Part shown: in pieces, positions 33,805 through 45,100 of the stretch
Layout: the number at the start of each line of letters is the position of its first letter
How positions within the stretch are numbered: position 1 is the stretch's first letter
Assembly (NCBI GenBank): GCA_947179155.2
Contig: OX359270.1
Span: forward strand, 23,077,056-23,141,055
Direction of reading: 5' to 3'
Length of the DNA: 64,000 nucleotides
Source of the DNA: Hedera helix
Taxonomy: Eukaryota > Streptophyta > Magnoliopsida > Apiales > Araliaceae
Position numbers and translations under genes: made by a program
Notes under the pieces: model-generated
Database searches by the model: none
What the model was told of the DNA's origin: nothing
What the model saw: only the letters and a program-made list of their open reading frames with translations

Positions 33805-34106
33805 GACGCATCGTAGGGCATCAAATATTTTTACATCTGTTTTAGTCATGCTTCTGCCTTGAGTGGGTCTAGTTTCCCAAAATATTTAGGTGGTCCCAAG
33901 TCTTTAAATTGTTTAGCAGTGACCATCCACAAATTACCAGTGTTTCCACCATTAGGAGTTCCCCTCACCTGATTCTGCATGAAATTTCTAAAGAAATTAT
34001 CATAATTTACATGGTCACCCGCGTTATTTTGCGAAGCCGTAGGAGGATTATTTTTAGCCTCCTGATTTTCTGTCACATAATTCATCTCCCGGTTTTCAGA
34101 TGCCAT

Positions 34107-34287
34107 TCTGAAATCTGGTCACAAAACAAAGGTTAATTAAATAAACTGACTCGTCACTTCTTGTCTTTACATCCAAACCAACTAATTAGATAATAAAAAT
34201 TAATTTAGGTATGACACATTACTGACTGATTCTATTTGTCTCTTCCTTTGTAGTTCTAACCTCAGACCTCTATTAAAGACCATATCC
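34107..34287 (-). mobile_element. Untranslated leader of the minus-strand gypsy element
   Basis: Sequence between the primer-binding site and the gag start; no ORF. Confidence 0.6.
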
Positions 34288-34305
34288 CTAAGCTCTGATA
34301 CCAAC
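34286..34305 (-). other. Primer-binding site of the minus-strand gypsy element
   Basis: On the minus strand GTTGGTATCAGAGCTTAGGG lies directly against the LTR, complementary to initiator tRNA-Met. Confidence 0.9.
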
Positions 34306-36836
34306 TGCGACGTCCCAAAAGCGGTCCCACACCACCCAATTTGATTCGCCAAAAGACTACAACAAAATTATTACAATACAGTGCAAAGTACAATAATACC
34401 AAGCTCAATAATACACAACTAAGTCTTCACTGTTATTGACACGCTATTTTATAATATGGTGAAGACTACTATAACAACTATCTCAGACCATCACTCTATT
34501 CCTCTCTTCTCCGTGCTAGTCCCGGTTATACTCTCATTTCTTGAACAATGAAACAAAAAGAAAATGGTGAACTCAAATAGCCCAATAAAGAATATCATTA
34601 CTAAGATAATGACAAATAAATTATCATTAGCCTTCAACAGTTGAGTTATTGATAATATAAACAAGTTTTAAATCAACAACTGCAGTTAAATTCTTGAACA
34701 AAGTTTAGATCAACAACTGCAGCGAAATAACAACTATTAGGAGAATCATGTAGATCATGATGCCTGTTAGGTTTTCTTTTTCAGAAAAATCACCATCCAC
34801 ATTTATCATCTGAAACACCACTAGTCATGATCATGTCAAATAACAATTATTCTTTGCCTCAGACCAAAGAGAATATTCACCACGTGCCTTAAAAGACACA
34901 CCACCATTATATCGCATTTATCCTCTCATCTGTGCCCCAAAAGATACACCACCATTATATCACATTTATCTTATCATATGTGCTCCAGGTCACAGATATT
35001 CACAACAACATGATTCTGATGATTATAACAAATAGCAGTGATATAATTGATAACAGAAGAAAGATAATAACATGATAAATAATAAACATAGAAAGTTTAC
35101 AATTTTTTCTTTGTCCAAAGTTAAATAATATCCAAATTGTCAACATAATGTAGAGAAAAAAGTGTTCAAATTCAAGAATAATGTCCAAGATTCACAGGGA
35201 AGAAGTTCAACGATAAGGTTTACGCTACAAGGAATATTTAACAATCCACAATGTTCACAGTTTAAGTAAATGTTCATAGGTCTAAAATTCAAAATCCAAT
35301 AGTTCACTGTTCAAATATAACGATGAAAATTTAATAAAATGTTAATGTCAAAAGATATTAGATGAAGTGCAAACTATTAATCATTTTAAGAATTTTACCG
35401 AATAATACTTATCATAGTAAGTTTAAGATGATGAAAGAAAATGATATCTTTTACCTTATCACGTGACTAGATACTGCTTTTTATAAAGTTGATTAACCGA
35501 TATATATATTTATGATTTAATTAGTAATTAATACATACCAGTTTCATGATGTATATATTATAAGATCATCAAAAGTAACTAACTATATAGTATATTTTTG
35601 TGTAGTATACAAAATAAAGTAAAATATACTTCAAAATAGTTTTTGAAGAAAAATACTATTTCATAGTAAAATCTTCCAAATAAAATTTTTCAAAATAAAT
35701 ATTTTAATAGAAGAGTCTTTTAAAGGAAGATTTGTAAACAACATGTGATGTGTGTGAGTACTTATATAACTTTTGTTGAAAAACTTACTTGGATAATACT
35801 CGTACTTTTACCGATCTTCACCAACACTTAAGATAGCCTTAACTCACACAGAGAAATATTACACTAAGAATATTTAGAAAGTGAAAGAAATGATGAGTAA
35901 AAAGGATATAAAAATTCCTTATGTTAAGCCCCATATTTATAGCCAAAACTTAACCAATTATTTCAAAAACAAATTTCACATTTTTTAATCTACACTATTT
36001 ATTATTTTTCACACTTTAATTTACATCATCCATTAACTAATCACATGATTCACACCTTAATCTAACTTAATCTACTCCATCCATTAGCAAATCACATGAT
36101 TCATACATTAAACTACACCATCTATAACACTTTTCACATTTTTAAGTTCACACTACACGTTTAAAGATTATATTATCCATATTTTATATAATTATATTAT
36201 TGACTTAATGTCACAATTATTTAAATATTCAGTGTTATTCAAATAATAAGTATGTCTAACTATTTAATATCCGTGACTACTACTGTGATAATTATTGGTT
36301 CAACGATATAAGATGTTATGCATTGTGACAATTATTGACTCAATAACTTAAAATATTGTGCAATGACAATTATTGAGTTAATGATATAAAATATTGTGTA
36401 ATGACAATTATTGATGAAATACTATACAATGGTCACTTTATCAGTTCAATAATATAAAATACTGTGTAATACCGTGTGTTACAGTAAAAAATCATGAAAT
36501 ACCATATGTTACTACTCTTTTATCATTGGGTATTTTAACAGTTAAAAGTGATAATACTGTTAACTATTTTTATTTAAAAATGTTACTGCTATCGTTTTCT
36601 ATATCCAACAATATTTCGTTGTGGGGTCCACCAATGATTGGTTATTTTGGTGTCGTCGTACAGATCGAATATTTATCGACAGAACGAATATTCTCCGACA
36701 ATTTGAATATTGTTCGACATAATAAAATGTGTACATAACATCTTTTAACTTTAACTTTTATCAAAATAACACTTACTGTTTCAGAATAATATATGAAAAA
36801 ATTTAAATTTTATTCAATAAAAGTCGGAGTCTTACA
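34306..36836 (-). mobile_element. 5' LTR of a Ty3/gypsy element, same family as two solo LTRs
   Basis: On the minus strand it starts TGTAAGAC at 36836 and ends at 34306 against the primer site (2,531 bp). It shares the start, the internal AGACTACAACAAAATTATTA segment and the TATA box with the LTRs at 476-3171 and 52158-55539. The outer flank is CCTAG (36837-36841). The matching duplication at the 3' end of the element was not found, so the element is truncated. Confidence 0.85.
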
Positions 36837-37598
36837 CCTAGACCTAGCAGGCTTTGGTCATTCACCAGGCCAGGTCAGGCTTTGATTTTTGAACCTACAT
36901 GCCAAGTCAAGTCGGGCTTCTCAACAAAAATCAGGTCTGTTGAGATCTGCACGCTAGGCTTAGACAAAGTGAGGGAGAAGAAAAAAGGGAGAATGACGGA
37001 GCCACAAAGTAGCCAGTCACGGATAGGAATTAAATTATCTCGACTAGTAGCTATTAATTATTGTAATATAATATTATGTGAAAAGATTTGATTAGGATTT
37101 AGGACTTTTTTTATATACTAACGTGTACAAAAGTACAAATCAAGGGGACTAAACATTGAAAAGTCAATCAAAATCACCATTCTCTATAATTTTCAGGATT
37201 GCTGTATAGAAATTAGAAATGACTCACAATGATAATGACTATATAATTATATAATATGAAAATCACCATCACCCCAATTAGAGTTAAGTGCTCACTCACA
37301 GACCAATAATTATATTATAATATATTATGGTAGGAGAGAGAGAAAGAGAAAAACAGTTCAGTAGTTGGTATATTCTAATTCAGTATTCATGTCACTTTAT
37401 CAAAAATCAAGGCTGACTTTTGGCCAGGTCGAGTCAGGTCAAACTTTTGGACAGGCCAGAATTTTGCATTCAAATCACAGCCTGTTTAAAGCCTACAAGC
37501 TGGGTCAGGCCATTAACCAGGCCAAATTTTGACCAAGTTGGGCCAAGCTAAGCCAAGGCCAAACAACAGACCCCAAACTTTTTGTACATGTCTAGGTG
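36837..37598. mobile_element. Possible degenerate MITE, hAT-like
   Basis: The two ends begin CCTAGAC when read inward (36837 and about 37596). Both sub-terminal regions are full of CAGGCCAGGTC and GGCCAA-type repeats, a pattern common in non-autonomous plant hAT elements. No clear 8-bp duplication is found, because the left end abuts the LTR. Confidence 0.35.
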
Positions 37599-38929
37599 GA
37601 GGCATGCAAGAAAGACTGATTTTGAAAGAACAGGGGTGTAGATCCTTTAAATTGGGTGTAGAAATAGGGAATTGATATTTTCAAACGTAAAATTTGATAT
37701 TTTTATAATATTTTTCTCATATGAGTATGTGAGCTATCTATTATTTATCTGAGATGAGCTTTGTGTAATTATTATTTTTACTTATAAAAATATTAATTCT
37801 CTAAAAACAATGAGTTGTAGAGAAAAAAAAGAAGGTAATTGAGTATTATATCAAGGGAACTGATATTTTCACATATATATTTAATATCTTCAAATAATCT
37901 TTTTCATATTACTATAAGGTGAATTTCACTTTTATATAAAAAAAAATCATTTAAAAATATAAATAATACATATAAAAATAGTGTTTCGCATGTCAATGGA
38001 GGGTAAATTAGATTAAAAAAAATGAATTGATTTAATTAAGAAGTAGGAATACTACAAATTGGCCGTATAAATATTACTTCCCAATTTTAATTATAATTTG
38101 GCGTATATTTTCGGAGCTAAGTGTACTCAACCCAATTTAAAATAAATGTTCAGGAGTTTCGGCAAGAAAATTGCACATCGGACGATAATTGCTCCTAGAC
38201 TCCCAGTAGCAAAAACGAGTGGTTTTGTTATACTAATATTATCTTAATAATTTATCAAAAATATGTGGATGAAATGTAACCTATAGGGGGCCATATAATT
38301 CAACAAATTTGACATGTTGAAATTCATAGACGATGTTCATAGATGATGCAATATAAGATAAAATTTTAAATTTTAAATTTTAAAATATATTTTTATTTTT
38401 AAAATTATAAATTGACAATTTTTTTAATATATTTTTATTTTTAATTGATTGAATGTTAATTATTATGAAGTCACTGTTATTATATTTTAAAAAGTGATAT
38501 TTTTATAAATATTTTTAATTATACTCTCTCGTATAAAAATAAAATGGATCTTATTTGTATTTAAAAGAAAATCTTATGAAAATATTAAATATATATATAT
38601 TTTAATGTTAAAAATAAATTTAAAAAATATTTTTTTAATAAAATCTATTACTATATTTTATAAATGTATACCACGGAATAAATAGGAAAAAAAATCCCCA
38701 CTAATAGAGGCCCGAAATAAAACACTTGTAAACAAATCTTAAAAACAAGATAAGATTGGGAAGTGTTTGTTCAGAACAAGATTGTACTCTTTCCCCCGTC
38801 ACAATCCACACTATTCCCCTTCCTACTCCTACACAATCCTCATCAAAAAACAAATCCTAAGCAAATATATATCACCAGTAAGTGGACTGAGTCTTGTAGT
38901 AGAGTGGGGGAGTGTAAACGGCAACAATA
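37599..38929. other. Upstream intergenic region of the beta-propeller gene
   Basis: AT-rich sequence without recognisable gene or element. A TATA-like TTTATAAATG lies near 38656-38665, about 270 bp before the start codon, and the last 170 bp are pyrimidine-rich, as in a 5' UTR. Confidence 0.4.
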
Positions 38930-41116
38930 ATGGAAAAAATGGAACTCTCAAATTCAACGGTTTACTTAATAATTTTCTTCTTCATCATCAATACCAATTT
39001 CCCAGTAGCAGTGCCGGACGGTGATGATCACAGCATCATCGATACCGGCTCTGGCACCGGCACTAGCATAATTTTCGCGGCACTAGGTAGTAGATCAACC
39101 TACTCTTTCGATATCTTCTCCCTCCCAGTTCTGATAGATACGCACCAAATCACCCAATCCAATTACGAACTCCGGCTCACTGACGGCGACTCCCTCAACT
39201 TCAACGGCCACTTCCCCTCCGGCGATCTCTCTCTCCTGTTACCCAGTCAGGCGGACCCACCACCCCTCTGCCTCATCTACGTCACTGAACGCAACGGATC
39301 ATCTACTATATATCTAGATGCGATTTATTATCATGATACTATGCAATCCAATTACCCCGGTAAGAGATCTGTTCTTCAAGTTACTGCTGAGTCAACTCGC
39401 CTAGTTCAAATCCCACTGCTTAGTTACGAACGAAGTAACAACAGTGGTGGTCGGATTTCGATGAAAGACCGGCCGAGTTTGACGGGTGAGTTGTTGGTTT
39501 ACGTCTCGACTCATGAGGACCCGGGTGTGCCTCGGACGAGTTGGGCCGCCGTGTACTCGACTCACCTGAAAACTGGGTTGACTCGGAGACTGACCCCTTA
39601 TGGGGTGACTGATTTCAGTCCGGCGGTGTCTCCGTCGGGGGCATGGACGGCGGTGGCGTCGCTCGGCGGGAAACGTTGGGATGGTGAAGTTGAGGAATTA
39701 GGTACGGATATATACGTGTTCTTGACTCGTGACGGGTCGAGCCGAGTTAAGGTAGTTGAGCACGGCGGTTGGCCTAGTTGGGCGGATGAGTCGACTCTGT
39801 ACTTCCATCGGAGGGGTGAGGACGGATGGTGGAGTATTTACAAGGCAATTCTTCCCGGAAATGGTCGGATAAACGTCAACTCGGTTGTAACTCAACGGGT
39901 CACCCCACCGGGTCTCCACGCGTTCACACCTGCTGCTTCTACAGTCGACCAGAGCCTAATTGCAGTAGCAACCAGACGACCCGGTTCAGATTACCGCCAC
40001 ATAGAGCTATTCCACGTCATGTCAAACGAGTTCATGGAACTAACTCGACCCGTTTCACCAAATGCCCATCACTTCAGTCCGTTCTTCTCTCCGGATTCTT
40101 TACGGGTCGGATACCATAAATGTAGAGGACCCACAAAGAAGAGTAAAAGTTTGTTCCTTGAAAACCTCCAAACCCCTACGCCCGAAATTCCTCTTTTCCG
40201 GATTGACGGGTCATTTCCTTCATTCTCACCTGATGGCCGCCGGATAGCTTACGTGAAACCCGGGGGTCTTTATGTTGTGAATACGGACGGGTCGGGTCGC
40301 CGCAAGGTGTTAAGTAATATTACATTTGCAACTGCATGGGATTGGAAGAGGAAAGGAGTGGTATACACTAGCTCGGGTCCCGAATTCGAATCCGAAAGCA
40401 CAGAGGTTGACATAGTATCTGTTAATGTGGATGATGATGAAATTAGTTATAAAAAATTAACCGAAGGAGGTAAAAACAATGCCTTTCCATCACCTTCGCC
40501 CGATGGAAAATGGGTTGTGTTTCGGTCGGGTCGGACGGGTCATAAGAACTTGTATATCATGAATGCGGTGGAAGGTGAAACGGGTGGGTTGCAACGCTTA
40601 ACAGAAGGCCCATGGAGTGATACAATGTGTAACTGGTCACCAGATGGTGACTGGATCGTTTTTGCATCGGATCGCGAAAATCCGGGTTCGGGTAGCTTTG
40701 AATTATATATGATTCACCCGAATGGCACGGGGCTCTACAAGTTAGTCCAAAGTGGGTTGGCTGGACGAACTAATCACCCGTATTTCAGCCCGGATGGAAA
40801 AAATATTGTGTTTACTTCGGACTATAGTGCAGTATCAGCTGAGCCTATATCAAACTCACATCAGTATCAGCCTTATGGAGATATTTACACGATTAGATCA
40901 GACGGCTCAGGATTAAAACGGTTGACCCATAATGCATACGAGGATGGAACCCCGGCTTGGGGTCCCAAGTTTATGAGGCCTGTTGATGTTGAGTGGGCCA
41001 GTGATGGACAACAATGCTCCTTTGAGGATTTGCACTGGCTCAAGATATCAAGTCCTGCCGCTCATGGTGTTCAGGCTGCATTTTTTGGTTCATCCAAAAT
41101 ACAGTGTGGTGGATAA
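38930..41116 (+). CDS. Secreted TolB/DPP6-N-like beta-propeller protein
   Basis: Intact, intronless, 728 codons. The N-terminus has a hydrophobic stretch (about residues 10-26, VYLIIFFFIINTNFPVAV) that looks like a signal peptide, so the product probably enters the secretory pathway. From about residue 228 on, repeats of the form FSPdG.wiaf... recur (near residues 228, 330, 381, 428, 518, 567, 617 and 673). The cleanest are FSPDGRRIAYV, SPDGKWVVF, WSPDGDWIVFASD and FSPDGKNIVFTSD. These are PD40/TolB-type blades, as in the N-terminal propeller of dipeptidyl peptidase 6-like plant proteins. No peptidase domain or Ser-Asp-His triad follows, so a binding or scaffold role is likelier than catalysis. 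The start is the first of two near ATGs (38930, 38939). Codons are much more GC-rich than the surroundings, as expected of an expressed gene. Confidence 0.9.
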   Translation: MEKMELSNSTVYLIIFFFIINTNFPVAVPDGDDHSIIDTGSGTGTSIIFAALGSRSTYSFDIFSLPVLIDTHQITQSNYELRLTDGDSLNFNGHFPSGDLSLLLPSQADPPPLCLIYVTERNGSSTIYLDAIYYHDTMQSNYPGKRSVLQVTAESTRLVQIPLLSYERSNNSGGRISMKDRPSLTGELLVYVSTHEDPGVPRTSWAAVYSTHLKTGLTRRLTPYGVTDFSPAVSPSGAWTAVASLGGKRWDGEVEELGTDIYVFLTRDGSSRVKVVEHGGWPSWADESTLYFHRRGEDGWWSIYKAILPGNGRINVNSVVTQRVTPPGLHAFTPAASTVDQSLIAVATRRPGSDYRHIELFHVMSNEFMELTRPVSPNAHHFSPFFSPDSLRVGYHKCRGPTKKSKSLFLENLQTPTPEIPLFRIDGSFPSFSPDGRRIAYVKPGGLYVVNTDGSGRRKVLSNITFATAWDWKRKGVVYTSSGPEFESESTEVDIVSVNVDDDEISYKKLTEGGKNNAFPSPSPDGKWVVFRSGRTGHKNLYIMNAVEGETGGLQRLTEGPWSDTMCNWSPDGDWIVFASDRENPGSGSFELYMIHPNGTGLYKLVQSGLAGRTNHPYFSPDGKNIVFTSDYSAVSAEPISNSHQYQPYGDIYTIRSDGSGLKRLTHNAYEDGTPAWGPKFMRPVDVEWASDGQQCSFEDLHWLKISSPAAHGVQAAFFGSSKIQCGG

Positions 41117-42184
41117 TTGGGCATTTGCACTTATGTATGTAATTTTGTCATGTGTTATGGTCGAGTCACTTGTGTTGTACATATGAGAAGTCTAGTGATT
41201 ATAATAGTTACAAAAATGTAGTAATAACTTGTGTTTGTATAAGAGACTTGATTACTTGTGTTTTGTATAAGAAAGTCTAGTGATTGTAATAATGTAAATT
41301 GAGGTATGTTTGATTATTAGGGTTTACGACGATAATTTTTAATAAATTTGCTCATCATGTAAAAAAATAGTGCGGTGGGTAAAATTAATCTTAAGAGACT
41401 TTTATCGCTAAATTATTATTTGTCTAGAGAATTAAATAAACGTCATTTGAAAATTCTCAAATACGTTTATAGTTTTGAACGTACTAAACGAACAAACACT
41501 TGGTATGGTATAGACTTAAACGAAATAGTTAAAACTATGTAGTTACATTCCAGATTGGTATCACAAAGGTTGAAGTAAAATGTTGTTTAAACATATATAA
41601 AGTTAATCAATAATGCTTCACCATGGTACTTAAAAATTCTATGGGGGCCGCAGTCTTCCTCCCAACCTTTGATTTAAAATGCAGCAAGATAAAATTACCA
41701 AGAAACCCCTCAATTTCAAAATATATAAGAATCATTTTGACTGTTTGAAATTAACTTAAAATATTTTTAAATTTAATATTAATTAATTTACTTTTGATAT
41801 TGCTGAATTTCGGTCTGAGCTCACTTAACGAGTCAATACTTAAAAATAAAATATCTTGATCATTTAAATTAACGTGCCTTATTCGACTATTCAAACGGTA
41901 CATTAGGACACTTATTATTGTTTCAAATTATCAAAAAAATTATGCATTCATTTTAACTAATAATTTACTCTATTAAGATTGCAGTGGGTTTTGTGCACCA
42001 GTTAACAAAATCACTAATTTACATGACTGATAAAATAAAAAAATTCAATGCAAAATACTAAAATTTAACCCCAATAATTTGGGGTAGCCTTGTATAGGCT
42101 GCAGATGAAGTGCACACACTTGAAGTTAATCCAACAGAGCATTGGAAGAGTTACTTGTGCCTCAATTCATCAATATCTAGCTGC
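41117..42184. other. Convergent intergenic region
   Basis: Holds the 3' flanks of the beta-propeller gene and cyclin gene, which point at each other. No further gene, repeat or RNA is recognised. Confidence 0.5.
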
Positions 42185-45100
42185 TTATAGGTCCTGGAAG
42201 AAATCTTGAGGTATTGATGGAGGGCAAAACTTCTTGGCAACAAACTTGTACTGATTAAACAAAAGCAGATATTCAGGACAAAATAAAAAATATATAATAC
42301 CCCCAAGTAAATCTTGTAGAAACAAATCAACAATGGTATATGGTTTGTTTTATTTTTCATAAACGTCCATAACTTCATTTCATCAGTTATACCAGTACAA
42401 GAGAGAACATATTCCAGTTCTGTTTCATTACTAGCAATGCTAACGTCCCAAAAAATTACTTTTGTAAGTTAAATAAACTGCGTCTAAAATAAGTTATTTT
42501 ATAGGCAAACAAGATTTTAAAGTGCCTTCAAATTTCTAAACGCACCAAACGCACTGAACACACAAAACGTGCTCTAACTAAACAAGCACCAATGGGAAAA
42601 TCGAAAATTTAATACAACTAATGAATACTTTTGGAATAGCATATAAATATACGAGTGAGAATATTTCTGGATAGGAGAGAAGTTATATCTCCATATATTT
42701 TAGAACAAATGGAGTACATACATAGAGTTAAGCAGATAGTTTGAGAATACGGCAGCAGAAAATTGCTTACCTTATGCTGACTGTATTTCTCCCTGATTGC
42801 TGGCAAACTAGAATTGTGGCTGTCACAGCGAAGGCTATGCAGTGCTTTAACACATTCACATAAATCTGAAGGGTTATAAAGTGTGTAATGCCGCAAGGTT
42901 GAATTCTGTATCCAAAAGAAAAAATAAATACAGATTAAAATACATCAAGGGAATGTAGAGAAAATAACTAGTGCCAAATGAGAATAACATGAAGCTTGCA
43001 ATTTACTATCTCAATAAGAAAATTTTATTGAAATAATAGACATACATACCCAAGGTCTCCTTGTTGGGAAAAGCATATATTTGGCTAAGAAAGTTGCGGA
43101 TGCAGCGATAAGTGATGGGGAATATCGAAGCATGTTGTACTCTAGAAGAGAGAGCTCCGCCAAGTAGTTGGCCATACACTCTAGCTGCATCGATGGCGCC
43201 TGGGGAACATAGCAGATCAAGAAAGCAGAATGATGAGCCACTTATTAATTAATTGCCTTTTTTGCATATCTTTTCAGAGAAACATATACCACATTAGTAA
43301 ACAAAAAACAAGCAGTGGCAATGACATTGTGGGTGTAAATTCTGCTATTTTGGAAGCAAAGGTCGGAACTAGAGCTGTAAAGCCTGCTCGAGCAAGCCCA
43401 ATTCATTTAGCATTTAATCAATTATTTTATTTTTTTTCTATAATAAAAAATTGAACGAGCAAGGGTTTAAACAGGCTGAGTTCGTAATACCAAATCTAAA
43501 GCCCAACTTGACTTGACTCGTTTACTACTCTACTCTTTGAAATTTTTAGCAAACAAGTCCAAGGGATTATACCTCAGTGACCCCTTGAGCAGCACGAACG
43601 AATCGCCTACATAATGTGTCAATATATAGAATGTTAAAACCACAAAAATCAAACATGAAAGACAAAAAAAGTATTCTCCATTAATCTAGAATCTAGTACT
43701 CTATGCGTATTACCTTAAAAAGCATTTTGCAGTTGCGGCTGTCATTTCGAACTTCAAGAAATTTAGAACAGCAGATTCCATTTGCAAAACCTACAGACAT
43801 TGTAATATTGCTTAATGCTTGTGCAAAATTTAGAAGTATGATGTTAAGCGACACAAACATAGGACAAGCACCTCATCCTTGAAGTAGGTGTTATCGGTTA
43901 TGTAGCAGAACTCTTCCACTTGGGGGGCACAAATCTCCTCATATTTGCTGCCAATATCAGTTTCTCTTGTTAGATTATTTTCATTACTTAGAAATAAAGA
44001 GTATACTACATATGAGAAACAAACAGACAGAGGTCACCTAAGGAGTATGGATTCTTCTGTAAGTTGGGCAAATCCCAAAATTCAGATTTGCGGATTCTTC
44101 TACGGATTCTTCTGTAGTTTTTGTTTTTAGTGATAAGAATCGAATAAAGTACTAATCCTTTACGCTATAGTCATTAATATTATAACGTTTTATATACTAA
44201 TGCTACCTACTAAATTTATATAAAAGAATTAACTAGTTTATATTTCCTAAATTCCTAGATAATATAATTAGTATTTGTATCAGTTCTCCTGTTAGATTAT
44301 GTCCTTAAAATGAAACATATGAGCAAAGAACATGCACAGGAAATGATCGAAATGCATCTTACGAGGCAATCATCATGCACGCAACACCAAGCAACTGTAA
44401 CCGTTGCTTATCCATCATATTGCCAGAAAGATACCGGTCTATGTAATTAATAGTCAGGTACAAAGTATTGGGGACAAGCCTATATTCTTCAGCAACCTGT
44501 AGTTACATATTTGTAGTCAGGCACCAGTATGAAGAATACAAATAAAAGTAAACTCTGACACTATGTTTGGCAACTCAATTCCGAACCTTGGAATTGGAAT
44601 TCCAAGCCAAATTTGAATTCTACAGAATTGCGAATGTGCTTTCAACCATAATTTACCTCAACAAGCCAGTCAACTAATATTGCGCGCATGCTGGTATTAA
44701 TGTCTTTCTGGACCGTCTCCATGAAGTCGATGGAAGGCCTTTTTTTCACCTATGATTAGACCAAAAATTTAAAGGAAGATTGAATAATTTATAAAACAAT
44801 CTAGAATTATGCCAGAGCTTGAGATCACATTTTTATAAAAAAGAATTATAATCGTACGCTAGACAAGCCCACATTATACCAAAAAAAATTGTCCTATGAT
44901 TCAATATATCTTGTTTATAAAATTGGCCCAAAGATTTCATAGGGACTACTACTTTAAGTTAAGAGAACTATGCTATTGAAGTAATACTACAAAAGTTAAG
45001 CGCTGCTATCCTACAAACCACTAATTCTTGTTTGTTGCAAAAATTGTTTGACTACATTCTAACAAGTAAATGATGATGAGACCAAAGGTGATGGTCTAGT

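Larger units (their letters stand above)
22865..34106 (-). pseudogene. Ty3/gypsy gag, split by a 10.6 kb nested element
   Basis: The gag frame starts at ATG 34106 on the minus strand and is open to 33846 (MASENREMNYVTEN...). It reaches the insertion site at 33805, resumes at 23235 and runs to 22865. Removing 23236-33804 and one GACGC copy places the two halves side by side within the retrotransposon gag domain; the second half carries ADHWWES and the KFAKLSRFVSHL segment. Gag packages retrotransposon RNA into virus-like particles. Decay includes a TGA just after residue 86 and stops near 23115, 23105, 23080 and 23045. It belongs to the element whose 5' LTR is 34306-36836. Its 3' side is cut at 22864 by another LTR. 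Confidence 0.8.

Noticed and set aside
39698..40247. Several 60-97 codon ORFs in other frames
   Set aside because: Shadows of the 728-codon beta-propeller gene.
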